NCBI RefSeq assembly: GCF_963259705.1
Contig: NC_081850.1
Span: 36,669,667 to 36,733,666, forward strand
Source of the DNA: Myotis daubentonii
Taxonomy: Eukaryota > Chordata > Mammalia > Chiroptera > Vespertilionidae
Length of the DNA: 64,000 bases
Direction of reading: 5' to 3'
Shown here: positions 35,799 to 48,889 of the stretch, one piece after another
How positions within the stretch are numbered: the first letter of the stretch is position 1
How the letters are laid out: each line of letters starts with the position of its first letter
The notes under the pieces: generated by a model
Told to the model about the DNA's origin: nothing
Seen by the model: only the letters and a program-made list of their open reading frames with translations
Database searches by the model: none
Translations under genes and position numbers: made by a program

Positions 35799-36509
35799 TT
35801 ATAAGTAATGGTTGCTGTGAAGGATAAACAATAACGTGGCAACTGGACATTGATCTGTGTTTAGGCAATCACTGTTTTGGAGCGAAGAAGGCAGTGAGAG
35901 CTACAAGTGACAAGGATCTGTAAAGGCTTGTGCACGGAATCTGAACAGGAAACCACGACTCATTCTGTGGCCCAGGCTTTACTCATCTGCCGTGTGTGAG
36001 GCCCTTAGAAGCAGAGTTTCAATCACACGACACCTACTCGGGGAATTGTGGTCTGAGAGCAAATGCAGTCAAGCCCCAAACTGCCAGGGACTAAGAGACC
36101 CTATAAACCAGACCTTTCCTATTCCTATAATGACTAAGAGGTCTTCTGGGGCGACATTATCCTGCAGGCCTTTTAAATTCCTTCCGCACTAATAAAATGA
36201 AAGGAATGGAGGATGCAGGAAAGACACGTGTGTGTGACCAAATGCAGTTAAAATGTTAGGCTGTTTCCGTCACATGGAGGAGGTACCCTGAGCACGCTCC
36301 CTGAGTTCTGAAACAACTGTACACCAGGGACATCTGGCATCGACAATAGTGCGTATTTTTTAATGTTGGAAAGGAAAAGGCCGTGTGATGGGGAAACGGG
36401 CGAGCAGACGTGCTCTGCGAGGCTCCTCAGCATCTGTCACGTTCAGTTCAAACACACTTTGTGGAGCCACAATCTCTGCCTATAATGGTGATCGGTCAAA
36501 ACTAAATCC

Positions 36510-36690
36510 AGCCCAGCCGCACAGTGTGGTTCAGTGGTTGAGCGTCAACCCATGAACCCAGAGGTCACTGGTTTGATTCCCGGTCACATGACCAGGTTCA
36601 GGGCTGCATCCCCAGTAGGGGGCCTGCAGGAGGCAGCTGATCGATGTTTCTATCCTTTTCCCTTCCTCTCTCTCTAAAATCAACAAATAC
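36510..36690 (+). mobile_element. Ves-type SINE in KANK1 intron
   Basis: Head acagtgtggttcagtggttg, box gtttgattcccggtcac, aggaggcagctgatcgatgt. Its 3' end runs into the long composite microsatellite. Confidence 0.88.
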
Positions 36691-36945
<255 letters not shown>

Positions 36946-37487
36946 GAAAGTGATTAACCAAAGGCATCCAACAATGGAATTAACTAAAATCATTTAATTT
37001 ACCAAAACATCTTGTCCACACAAAATATCCAGGTTAAATCATCTAGGTTAAATCATCACTTTCAGGAGCAATCCTGTTTTTTGCTTTCCTGGATACTGTC
37101 CACTTCTCTGTTTAAACAATGCCCCGGCCTGCCAGTATCACCAGCTCTGTTTACGGTCTGGAAAGCCTGAAGGGAAGGCGGCTTGGAATTCCTTCCTGAA
37201 ACACGGAAGCAGTTGTATCCTGACATGGCCCCTACGCCGAGGACAAGCAAACGTGGACAAATCTGCCTGGTTTCTTCCCTGCATTAATCCAACATCCACA
37301 AAACAGAGCAGAAGAAGTTGGGCTGCTGGGTCAAGCAGCAGCATAGGAAAACCGGAACTTTACAGTCATTTTCTAAATCAGCTGTGCACACTGTGTGTTC
37401 GTTAATGACACCGAGGCACTGTGAACTCTGTGTCAGCCACATCACAGAAGTGGAAATAGGGATTTCAAAAATAAATCAAAATGAGCC

Positions 37488-37548
37488 TGGGGGGCGGGGG
37501 GGGGGGCAAGGGCTGGGTGGCGGGGGACAAAATGGGGGGGGGGAATCT
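37488..37548. repeat. G-rich tract in KANK1 intron
   Basis: Several runs of five or more G (plus strand) within 60 bp, with a separate C run at 37769-37783. Possible G-quadruplex on the non-transcribed side. Confidence 0.8.
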
Positions 37549-38044
37549 GCAATAGTGTCAACAATAAAATTCTTTAATACATCCATTGGCAATAGTCTGA
37601 GATGGCAAGTTCCACTTATAAACCAGAATCTCCACAATTCTCACGACTATGGTTCAGATTCAGGAATAACACTTCCTTTGCTCTATGCTGATCTTCCATT
37701 AACCTGGTGTATTTTGGAGGAAACGCGGATTCTACATAACGGATCACAGTGCCTTTGCTTGGTTCCCCCCCCCCCCCCCCACCTCCCTGAGCCAGTTGGC
37801 TGGAGGTCGTGGAGCAATGCCAGAGGGAGCAGCCCAGCCTCCTGGGAGCCAACCCGCTGCCCCTGCATGACTCCAGCAGCGGGAACTGCGGCCCAGGGAT
37901 GCCCTGCGCTCACCATTTGCTCGCATGCAGCTGACCTGCAGCAAAAATATCCTCCAAACCTCCGCTCGACACAGATCTGGAGTCTGTCACCCGGTTTCGT
38001 TTCCGCGCCACGCCTCCCACGCGGAGTCAGGCGCTCCTGCCTCA

Positions 38045-38392
<348 letters not shown>

Positions 38393-38609
38393 TTAGTGCT
38401 TCTATTTATAGACTCCCTGGGACCCAGCTGGAAGCCCAAGGAACCAGCCTTGTATGGCCAAAGCCCATGCCGTTAGCACTGACTGCAGAAACAACAGCGA
38501 AACCCAGAGCCCCAAGAGAGGCCTCAACTTCCACATGGATCATCATCCCTCCTGCTTCTAAACTCAAACATATTCTGACTTCTCTAAGAGGCCATAGAGC
38601 CCTGTACGA

Positions 38610-38790
38610 GAGTTCACATTCTGGCTCTGCTCCTTAGGGGCTGTTTAAGACCCTGGGGAAGACACCCATCCTGTGCCTCAGTGTCCTTGTCTGCAAAATG
38701 GGGACAGTAAACATACCTTCCCTCCACAGTGTTGGTGGCGAGAACGACTGAGGCAATACATGTAAAACTCTGAGGCCTGGCTCTAGTTAT
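38610..38790 (+). mobile_element. MIR SINE
   Basis: MIR core wording: ctcagtgtccttgtctgcaa, aatggggacagta, then gaggcaatacatgtaaa. Confidence 0.65.
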
Positions 38791-40235
38791 TACGGGACTA
38801 TGAACATTATGCAGTTACGCTGGCCGTGCAAATGACTTTCGTAGCAATTGGGACAGAAGGAATTACTTAACCCACACTTAATTATGCTGCTCAGCTCCTT
38901 CAACATCTCCGCGGCATGAGGCTGGGAGACCATAAGCATGTAGCCAGCTCAATCCCCACGCCAATAGTAAAGACATGTTCAGTCACGGAAAGGGAGGAAA
39001 AAGCAGAGCTGGGACAAATTACATTTCCCAGGAGGATCATCTGCTTTTGGTCATCAGCCCCACTCGCCTCCCGCTTTGGGTGTGGACACATGACATGTTC
39101 TTCATGGATGAGCAGGTCAAACTTGCACCGCATGAAGTTCAAGGTAGACGGGTCACAGCCAGTGCTGGTGATGGGGATAACTACACTTTTTTCACGGGCC
39201 CTCTTTCATACGAGTGTACCATTCATCTGCGCTTTGCTTCTCTTTACAAGATTAAAAATATATCAAAGAAAGATGGAAAGTCTATGTCAAAAGAAACAGA
39301 ACTCAAGAAGTCCTCTTTCTATAGGAAGGTTGAGATTGTAGAGCTTCCACCTCTATCTTCTTGCCACTGATGATTCAGTTTTAGCCCATTCAACCGTGTA
39401 TTTGGTCACTCTTTGAAAGGGGTCGTGGCCAAGAGAGAATTCTTCTATTTTTTTTTTCTATTTTTCTGCTCCCTCTTTTTCTTTCCTTTTTTTCCCCCCC
39501 TCCCTCTTTTACATATTCAGATTTCTATTTCTTTGTCGTTATAACACGGAAGGAAGGGGAATTATGTCCTCTGGTTATCCTAGCTCTGTTACTGCTAAAT
39601 ACCCAGTGTCCTATAGGGTTATAAGGCCCCTGACAGTGTGACCATTCACATGTCCACTACTTTTCACAGCACAATACTTTAAACACTTTTGCACTAAAGA
39701 AATATTCAACGAACAAAAATGTACTGATCACGGAATGTGTGCCTGACACTATGCTTGGCAATCTGGGGTCATAGAAATGTGAGGACTTCCCGGAAGACCA
39801 CATGGCCTAGTATGTTGAGCCAGATTAAAGAAAAAATATATTATGGATAAAAAATCAGGGGCCTGAAAGCACCAGTTTTAAGTTCAATTTAAACCTAGTG
39901 GGAAATAGTAACACTGCAGTGATGTTTCATGGTTTCGCTATGTGTGACCAAGGTTCAGACCGGCATTTAGTGCATCACTGACAGAGTTCAGCATGTAGTT
40001 CGATGTCTGCCCCTCGGCCAGGAATTTTATGGAGTATTTCCTTCCGTAAACATTACTGCCATGCTCCTTTCAGCACACTGACTGAATGTCAGGACTTAGC
40101 TGGCTCTGATGAAGTTTAAGTCTCCATAGCAGCATACACAAATATGAGATGACACCATCCTTTCTTTTTCCTTTTTTTTTTTAAATACCATATACTAAGG
40201 TTATGTGATTTAGTTTGGATAAAAACAAAACAAAA

Positions 40236-40456
40236 GCCCTAACCGGTTTGGCTCAGTGGATAGAGTGTCAGCCTGCAGACTGAAGGGTCCCAGGTTGGAT
40301 TCTGGTCAAGGGCATGTACCTTGGTTGCGGGCACATCCCCAGTAGGGGGTGTGCAGGAGGCAGCTGATCAATGTTTCTCTCTCATCGATGTTTCTAACTC
40401 TCTATCCCTCTCCCTTCCTCTCTGTAAAAAATCAATAAAATATATTAAAGAAAAAA
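40236..40456 (+). mobile_element. Young Ves SINE in KANK1 intron
   Basis: Complete head (aaccggtttggctcagtgga), aggaggcagctgatcaatgt, tctctctgta tail and A-rich end. Confidence 0.92.
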
Positions 40457-41691
40457 AGAAACAAATATTTCAATATCCTATTAAAACAAAACAAAACAAA
40501 AAGCATGAACCAGTACTCAAGACAGGTATTATCTAGCCCCAGCACTAACTAGTAGCTGCCACTCTGGACAAGACTTATAATCTTTTGGGCCTCGGTTAAA
40601 GCAGGATGAACCAGAATAGAGAGGCCTCGTAGGCACACGCCCATGCACTTCTCACGCCTGTGACAGTCACCACCAGTTCTTCAGATTGTGCTTGTTGTAC
40701 AGGAAGGAAATCTAGTTGCCTCTCCAGGTTGAGATAATTCCTTAAATCCCTTCTAGCCCTAACATTTTGGTTTCATAACTCTCTAATGCTGTGAGGCTTA
40801 TAAATCAACTCTCTCACTAGCTGCTGACTTAAGTTAACCAGCATAAAACTTCCTATTAAATCTAATGCTAAAATGCAAAGATTCAGCTGCGCATTACTAT
40901 CTGAAACAACACAAAAAACTACATTTTCTCAGTGCACTGAATAGAACTGTCAACACGAGGGCTGGTCTGGCCTAGGAAAGCAGCCACACATGGACCTCAC
41001 CAACGCAGGAGAGGGCGACAGACTTGGCAATGGGTCGGATTCACCACTGCCACGGGAACGCGGCTCTGTCCCACATCTGCCGCTCGCGCTCACTACGGCA
41101 ACCATCAGCCTCTCTGCTGTTTGCTTCTGACTCTCTCAGACTGTGGGATGACGACAGTGCAGTTATTTCTAAGTTTAAAAATAGTGGCAGCCTGCATTCC
41201 ACACCGGAACATAATATGCAGTTTCATAATTGAAAGGAATGCTGACCTTGGCCCAGATAGGTTTTTTTTTTTTGTTGTTTTTTTTTTCCAAAAACCCCCC
41301 CACACATATGCTAACGTAAAAAAAAAAAAATGTCTGGGATGCTGCTACCTGGATCACAAGGTTTTGTCAGTAGAAGCAGAACTCGCAGAGAGGTGCCGAG
41401 TGACTGCAATCAGCCCTGCCTTCCACGTGCAAGTATGCCTCACAGATGCACCACCCCCGGGACAAGTACAGGGTCGAGGAGGATATGTGAGATTGGGCCT
41501 CCGGGGACGGCTCACAGTGTGACCCAGGGAGCGGGGCAGCAGGATGCTCGCCCTGCCCACACAGGCTAGGAATAGTCTGGAAGCAAGCACGCTGGCAACA
41601 ACAGCTCAGGGACAGGCCACAGCTGCCGGGACCAGCGTGTCCACTCAGCACTGTGCACAGACTGGGGACAGCGACTGTAGATCAGACTCAC

Positions 41692-41779
41692 CATATCCTT
41701 GCTGGTCAAAGCTTTGGGGTCATTTATGTTATTTTTCAGTAAGTTGCACGCGGACAACATCTTTTCACTTAATTCATAC
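41692..41779 (-). CDS. KANK1: KANK1 coding exon 6 (start of ankyrin module cap)
   Basis: This 88-bp exon encodes about residues 1088-1117: [15 protein letters not shown] followed by [12 protein letters not shown]. The acceptor is ccctttcag and the donor follows ATG as gtgagt. The helices belong to the N-terminal cap of the KANK ankyrin domain. It enters in phase 2 and ends in phase 0. Confidence 0.95.
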
Positions 41780-42783
41780 CTGAAAGGGGGGAAAAAATAA
41801 AAAGAAAGAAGCTCACAATTGGCCATAAAAGGAAAGGCATTTTTATCTCAAACTCTGTAACACTTTAAAAGATAAGAGGCCCCACGCCGAGCCAAGCTCA
41901 TTGCTCGGTACAAGGTGCTTCCCTGGAGGGAGTCCAGGCGTCCCTAGGTGGCCAAGGGCTGATGCTATGATGCAGAGTTAACGCCTCCAACCAGAGATCA
42001 TGGCTTTTCATGAGAGCAGCTTTAGGCCTCATCAGTTTGAATTGTATGACATTATTGTAGAAGAACATTTGGATATTTTTCACTCCTTTTGTTCTGAGTT
42101 CTTAAAAGTATTTCTTATTCTTATGGGGTTGAAGAGGCCTGAATTACCACATACCCATTACACCGACCAGTAAACCACACCTCTGAACTCACATTTGGTG
42201 ACCCAGGCAGGATGTGTTTGTTGAACCCACGTGAAGTGTAAACTTAAAAATCAGAGGATGTATGATATATACATTACATCTCAATAAAGCTGTTAAAAAA
42301 TCAGCTGACAAGACATCGCGCCATTTGAAAATACTTGGACATATAAACTAAAAGTTACTTACCTTGTCTTAATACAGTTAAGCTTTCACTTGCCAAATTT
42401 AAAAAAAGGCAAGCTTTCTAAAATGTTCTATTTATTACATCACATAGTGAAAAACCACACTGAAATTTCCATCTGTTCATTCTCTCTCTTGTTTTATAGG
42501 CACTGATGCTTTATTTACTAAGTCTTTAAAATTTACTACATTTTATGTGCATGTTTCAGCCAACCAGTGTTTACTTGATATTTCAGCTGCTGTTTATGAT
42601 ATTTCCAAAAACCATTCTTGTAGTGTTCCCAATCACTCAGTGCACAACCAAAAATAGACGTGTGACTGGTTACATCATCTTTACAGTAAATGTGATCTTT
42701 GGTTGAGGCCAAAAAACTGTCCCTCTCACACACAATGCTCCTGTGAGAACAGTATCTGAGAAGTGTATCAAGATAAATGACTA

Positions 42784-43002
42784 GCCATAACCGGTTTGGC
42801 TCAGTGGATAGAGCGTCGGCCTGCGGACTGAGGGGTCCCAGGTTCGATTCCGGTCAAGGGCATGCCCCTTGGTTGCAGGCACATCCCCAGTCGGAGGTAT
42901 GCAGGAGGCAGCTGATCGATGTTTCTCTCTCATCGATGTTTCTAACTCTCTATCTCTCTCCCTTCCTCTCTGTAAAAAAATCAATAAAATATATTTTAAA
43001 AA
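42784..43002 (+). mobile_element. Young, intact Ves SINE in KANK1 intron
   Basis: Best-preserved copy in the window; A box ggctcagtggatagagcg and B box ggttcgattcc are complete. Perfect target duplication aagataaatgacta at 42770-42783 and 43003-43016. Confidence 0.95.
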
Positions 43003-43456
43003 AAGATAAATGACTAATGGTAAAATCTAAAACCTTAAAAGAAATGTGCTGGACACAAAGCATTCTAACAAACATGCCTTTAAATACAAGGTGAGTTGTT
43101 CAAACCATGAAAACCTTAGAGGCGCTAATAGCTCTGTGGATGGTGGCTCCAAGTACACAATTAGATGACAAATACTTAAAGTTAAAGGAAATAAAGGTGA
43201 CCAAACATATCAAGTCGTTCTCTTTGCTTCTGTAAGAGATCTGAGAGTGATCACCTTCTTCTACACTGGTACTTATCAATATCACGACAAGATGTACGCA
43301 TCTCTGAGGAACAGATCAAGTTTAGCTTTCCTCTGGAGATTGGAAAGACTAATAAACAAATGGATACAATTGCAAAATCTCCTAAATGGCCAACTCTATT
43401 GCCAAAGTACATTAAACGTGGGAGGGGTGAAGGGAGGGGAGGGGAATGTACCACAC

Positions 43457-43699
43457 CTCTCTCTGATTTCCACCTTCTCAGGTTCACATTCTTGAACCTG
43501 CATTTCATCTTCCACCCTGGCGGTCTCGCAACCTTCCACATTAACTGCATGGTGCCCTGCCGCCGTTCCCCGAGTGTCCTCGTCCTCCTCGTCCTCCTCC
43601 TCTTCCTCGGGAGGGTACTCAATGACATCACACTCATCCTCTGACTCCGAAGAAGAGCTTTCCTCCGAGCTGGAATCATCACTTGAAGTTGTCTCATAC
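43457..43699 (-). CDS. KANK1: KANK1 coding exon 5 (acidic linker)
   Basis: This 243-bp exon encodes about residues 1007-1087. The acceptor is ttgccacctag and the donor gtgtgg. It starts with [12 protein letters not shown], followed by a serine/acidic cluster and a Glu/Asp run ([16 protein letters not shown]), then AVNVEG and [14 protein letters not shown]. The acidic, serine-rich composition is typical of the KANK1 linker and suggests phosphorylation sites (inference). It enters in phase 2 and ends in phase 2. Confidence 0.95.
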
Positions 43700-43825
43700 C
43701 TAGGTGGCAATCGGGAGTTCAGGAGATGCAAGGTGTACCCATCAAGACCCAGTGACAGAAATGTCTACGAAGGGAACGCTGCGGACTGACTCCAGAAGTC
43801 TCACCAGCGTGTTTAGACCCTACAC

Positions 43826-43890
43826 CAAGCATGTCAAACTTGCGACCGGTGGGCCGCATGCCTCATTTATTTAACATGCTTGCCCTACAC
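43826..43890. mobile_element. Possible hAT fragment
   Basis: catgtcaaacttgcgaccgg then tgggccgcatgcctca resembles the end of a short hAT element; no second terminus found. Confidence 0.4.
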
Positions 43891-44021
43891 TGAGCAGTCC
43901 AAAGTAAGGTCTATTTAAAAGCCTGGTAGTTCTGAATAGGTTCTGACTTAAGAGGGATAACCTGCATTACCAACTGGTATCATATACCACTTGTAGGAAA
44001 AATATGAAATATATATGTATA

Positions 44022-44140
44022 CCAGAGGCCCGATGCATGAAATTCATGCAAGGGGCTTCGGCCCTCGCAGCCCTGGCTTTGTCTGGAAGGTCGTTCGGAA
44101 GTCCTGTCTAATTAGCATACTACACTTTCATTATGATAGA
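44022..44140 (-). mobile_element. Minimal HeliBat-type Helitron
   Basis: On the minus strand it begins tctatcataatgaaagtgta and tgctaattaga, and ends in a hairpin (gcatgaaattcatgc) followed by gggcctctgg, that is CTGG, a CTRR end. At 119 bp it has little beyond its termini. Confidence 0.85.
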
Positions 44141-44826
44141 GAGAGAGCACCTCTTGCTTAGCATAAATCATAAGAAACTTTATCATATAAGAACTAGGTC
44201 TGCAGTTGTTCATTTTTTTCTATCCCTTCAATATAGATTGATTTGATTTAATGGTGGGAAGACACACAGGCTTAGCTATTTACTTGTGCCAATTAGAAGA
44301 GAAGGAACAAACAAGTAGTAAACATTCTATTGAGAAAGCAAAGAACTGACGGCAGGACTGGTTTGCTCTTCAGGGGCAAGGCCCTACAGTTTTGTCCGCA
44401 AACACGGAGCGCCAAGCGAAAACAACCCATCTTGAAGGAGTGGGCGACTCTCGCTGGCCATGGAGTGACGCGCTCAGTCTCTTTCTGTGTGTGCCTGAGT
44501 TCTGATACGGGTAAGTACAAGGTGTCCAACAGTGCAGGAAACCTGCTGCTTTTGTTTGAAGACTATTCTTTTTTTTCAGGTCAAAGGTGAGAAGATGTAA
44601 ATGGCTCAGCTTCATCAGGTTTCCTTTCAAGAGTGACATATCCTTAAAAGATAGCAAGAGGGGGAGAGGAGAGCAGCCCGAGTGCCCCTTTCTTAGGAGG
44701 GAGTCTTCCATCACCAGGACGCGGCAGCATCCCAGGCTAGGCGCCTCTGAATGTAACTCGAGCAGGCAGGAGGCAAAGGAGACAGAAAGACCACGTATAA
44801 ATGCCGGCACCACCATCTTTCCTTAC

Positions 44827-44935
44827 CCTCCATTAATGCCAACAAACTGGAGATTCTTTTTCGCTCCGTTTGAATCTCTGCTGCCATCTTTCTTCTTCAT
44901 GATGGACTTCAGCGTCCTTTCATGACTTGCACAGA
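44827..44935 (-). CDS. KANK1: KANK1 coding exon 4
   Basis: This 109-bp exon encodes about residues 971-1006. It sits between a ttccacag acceptor and a gtaagg donor. The peptide includes [20 protein letters not shown] and then LQFVGINGG, a well-conserved KANK1 linker with a basic lysine run. It enters in phase 1 and ends in phase 2, so skipping it would shift the frame. The first codons (VCASHER) differ from the CTNNES-type sequence I associate with human KANK1. Confidence 0.94.
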
Positions 44936-45562
44936 CTGTGGAAACATAAATCAAGGCGATAAAAATTAACGTAACTCATACCCATACAAGTTGAGTGAAT
45001 AGGTAATCTTTCTTCACGTACATTTAGTTTTCCCCCCTCATTCATGTAAATACAGATCTTGGCATGTATATATGAGAAACCTGCACAACTCATTGGAAAA
45101 CTGTGTGCATGAAAAAAAAAAATTCAAAGCTCCATTTAATAATGTTCTTTATGGAAAAGAAAAAACATTAGTACTTCCAGACATAACAAAAGCAGCGACA
45201 ACTAGCGTGTGTATCAGACTTCACTGTTTATAAAGTGATGTCGTGTCTCATTTGATCTTCAAAAACCACTTAGCACTAAAATAAGGGTTATTATTATAAC
45301 TTTTCTTCAGCTGAAATAACCTGGGGAAAATATATGCCTTCCAGACTGTGAAAGAGTGAAACGCTGTTTAAAATATTTTCTACTTCATAATATCAGGTGA
45401 GTTTTCTTAAAGGGACCACAGAGCTCTTTCTTTAGTAATCCTCAAGCTCTGCTAGGTCTGCCTCCAGGTGAGTTTATAAGGCACAGGGACATCAGGTTGG
45501 AACGCGGGCGCTGCCGGCCTGGAATGCTGACGCTGGGAAGGACTGGGCGGGAGGAAGGTTAC

Positions 45563-45760
45563 CGTAGAGGCCAGCAGCTATCTGGTCATCTGTCAGGTTC
45601 ACTGCAGACAGCGTGCTTTCCTGAGCGGGGAAGGTGTCCTGGCTGCAGATGGGCTCTCCTTCTGTGAACCCCACCTCCCGTCCATGTCGGGATGTCTGCG
45701 TATTTAACGGTCCTCCTGACTGTAGGCCTCCACACCTACAGGTGTATTCCAAATTACTTC
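45563..45760 (-). CDS. KANK1: KANK1 coding exon 3
   Basis: This 198-bp exon encodes about residues 905-970. It follows a ctgacag acceptor and ends before ggtaacc at a GT donor. Recognisable segments are [12 protein letters not shown] and [13 protein letters not shown], both typical of KANK1 between the large exon and the linker. It enters in phase 1 and leaves in phase 1, so it could be skipped without breaking the frame. No domain is assigned here; it belongs to the flexible linker before the ankyrin repeats. Confidence 0.95.
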
Positions 45761-46214
45761 CTGTCAGGAAGGAGAAGGGTGGAGAAGCGTGTAATGCTGG
45801 AACCAAACAAAATGGGCTAAATGGTCAAAAATTAAAAAGATTCTTGCAACTCATCATTTTGTTAAGTGCTCCGCCCCCTGCTCCCCCCCCACCCCGGCCC
45901 CGCAATTTCTTTTTGCATAAGTGGAACTGTATCCAAGCCACCCAAACGCAAACCCCCAAGGTCTTCTTGACTCTAAATCTTCGCCTTTATTAGCGTATCC
46001 GAAGCTTGTCATTCTCTCTGCTCGGGCTGCTACGCCTAGCCTTACGCTGGGCCACCAGCGTAGCATCCTGACAGTCCATCTTCCTCCTTCCCCCCTCCCG
46101 CATGCCCCTGAGAGCAACACTCCCGCTCAGCTCAAATCCCATCGTTACCTCATCTAAAACGAAACCTGAAAAGTTCCCCATCACTCAGGAAACACAGAGC
46201 CAGATATTCTAGAT

Positions 46215-46429
46215 CAGCCGTGGGCAAACTACGGCCCGCGGGCAGGATCCGGCCATTTGAAATGAATAAAACTAAAAAAAAAAAAAAGACCGTACCCTTT
46301 TATGTAATGATGTTTACTTTGAATTTATATTAGTTCACACAAACACTCCATCCATGCTTTTGTTCCGGCCCTCCGGTCCAGTTTAAGAACCCATTGTGGC
46401 CCTCGAGTCAAAAAGTTTGCCCACCCCTG
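46215..46429 (-). mobile_element. Short non-autonomous hAT element, copy 2
   Basis: Perfect 8-bp target duplication ttctagat (46207-46214, 46430-46437). Termini and body match the copy at 35598, which lacks a short internal segment around the ccgcgggcaggatccgg part. Confidence 0.95.
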
Positions 46430-46599
46430 TTCTAGATCATCTGCAACCTGGCACCAAGGTAACTATCCAAGTTTACTTCCCTCTACACCTGTGGTCCTTT
46501 CTGGGATGGGGACTGCATCCCAGTAGATGGAACTACTTCCGATACGCTCTTCTTCTACCTGGCATGCTCCTCTTCCCCACCTCCACATGGTCAAGCCGC

Positions 46600-46624
46600 C
46601 CCCCCCCCCACCCCCCCCCCCGGC
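46600..46624. repeat. Poly(C) tract
   Basis: C-runs within about 25 bp in the large KANK1 intron. Confidence 0.85.
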
Positions 46625-46929
46625 CCCATCATGTCCTCTTCTGAGCCTTCCCCTACTTCCCTAAAGAAAAATAACTTGTCTTTCTCTGAACTCTCACAGC
46701 CCATCCTTCATACCCTCTTACAGGATCTATAACACAAGGTACTGGGTGATTTGTGTGACCGCGTTAGACTACCCTCTAGTCTGTAAATATTTTAAGGACA
46801 CCAAACAATTCTAATCAACTTTGTTTCTCTCACCACATCTACCAGATTGCTTTTGTGTATGTTAGGTACTTAATATTTTTTTCTGACTGAAGCAGAAAAA
46901 TTGGATGAAGTATTATACAATTAATTTAT

Positions 46930-47700
46930 ATTGATTCATCACAGAATTTTCAATATGGCTAACATGGGAAGATATTTACAATATATGGTTAAATGAGAAA
47001 AGCAGATATTAAAATTCTCTGTATGGTATAATCCTATTAAAACATATTAATATATTTTCACACAAAAACAGAAAAGTTATCTGAAAGCTATGATGATTTT
47101 AACTTTTCTCTGTGTCATTATTTTTCCTACAGTGAACATTGATTCACTGTGCACTTTTATCAAATGACTAAGCAATTTCATTTCTAGAAACTTTATACTG
47201 AAGATGTACAAAAAAAAATATAGAAGGATAGTCCCTATTTCCATGGGGAAAACAATAAAAAGAGGTAAATATCGCAGACTGCCAGTAAGAAACAGATGCA
47301 ATAAATCTGGTACATTTATACAAAGAAATTTCATGCAGCCATTTAAAATGTTGATGTAGGTGGACATTTATTAACATAGAAAGGTGAGCATAATGTGTTA
47401 GTTTTAAAAATAGGCTATAAAGATTAAGATTACATGAGAATAAAACTAATAAAAATTTACTAAAATAGGCTATTTTGGTAAATAATTATATTTATATGAA
47501 TACATATTAGAAAAAGTCTGGAAGGATATGCAACAAACCTATTTAACACTGTTTTTGTAAGGCTAAAGAATTATGGGTTTTTATAATCTTTTCTTTGTGT
47601 CTCTATTTTCTAAATTATGCATTACAAACATAAGCTACTAGTACAACCACAAAATTGAAATCTACGCACAATAACGTCACATGATAAGAATTTGATCACA
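46930..47700. mobile_element. Probable old LINE-1 3' region
   Basis: Phrases such as atgcagccatttaaaatgtt, gatgtaggtggacatt, and gtgagcataatgtgttag are typical of old L1 ends. Confidence 0.5.
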
Positions 47701-48889
47701 ACATTTTTGAAAAGAAAAGCTTTGAAATCCCTTACCGTAGATTCTTAGAAGAAATTTAAGTACTGATTGCATTTTGAGGCAATCAGAAGATAAAGAACCA
47801 TGATAGCCTATAAATCTGTCCTTGTCAAACTCCATTGTTCATCGGTTCATCTGGGGCATTTGTTAAATGCTGATTCCCAGGCACTTGCTGCCAGAAAATC
47901 ATTCTACAGATCTGGGCATTTCTGACCACCCCTCGCCCCCCTCACACACACACACTGACACATTCACAAGAGATTTTGATGCAGATGTCCCACTTTGGAA
48001 ACTACTAGTTTAAAACAATACTGTAATTAAAAAAAGGGTAGAGGGAGGAAAAATGTTCAGTGTGAGAGATTATGAATTCTGAAGGCCAGGGAGGTTCAGT
48101 GACTTGAAGTCACATTTTGTAACTCTGTGAACAGCACTTTGTCCACTAATCAACAACACAATGTTCCCTCCTCTAGCTCTGAAGGTACCTCCTGGTAATT
48201 CCTTTACAAACCCACCTCCCTCCTCAGCACACACATACAATACTGAATGCAGCTCTCCAAACATTATTTAATGCCCCATAACCTGATGTGTCTCCCAGCA
48301 GCAAATATAAGATGTCTAAAATGCCTTTGACTTATTTTAAGCAAATAAACAAACAGGGGATTTATCACCATTTATCTTTATTCCTCCTCCAAGTACATTC
48401 ATCATTACTTTGAAATTACTACCGTAACCTCTAAAGTCTCCATAATAAAACCCCAGGGCCAGAGCACTCTTCCTAGAGAAACACCTTCAATAAGCATTTT
48501 CATAATCAAGAACAATGATTTTTAACATGCAAATACATTTATCATTATTATTATTATTGAAATCTTAAACATAAAAGTAGATGGTATAAGAAATCCCTGT
48601 GTTCATGCAGCACTGGGGCAGCAGCTGGAAAGGTGCCAGAAACATCTAGGGAGAAACTGAACTGTCTGGGGGGAGGGTTGGAAGGGCAGCTTTTTCCCAG
48701 ACAGAACTCCTGGCAGAAGCCACTGTTCCTTTGCTGAGCCCTCCCCCTACAGAGCTGGCAGGAGGGCACCATGTCTGAGTCTCTATTAACCTACCTACCA
48801 CTGTTACCCCTGTCCTGGTGAGACCATGCCCCACCCAACTTGCGGGCTCACCAAGCCAATTCCAGTGGCTTTTCCATACAAATGGCCTG

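Noticed and set aside
42784..43002. tRNA gene (complete A and B boxes)
   Set aside because: The sequence is a Ves SINE with target duplication and A tail, not a folded tRNA; the same applies to the other SINE heads.
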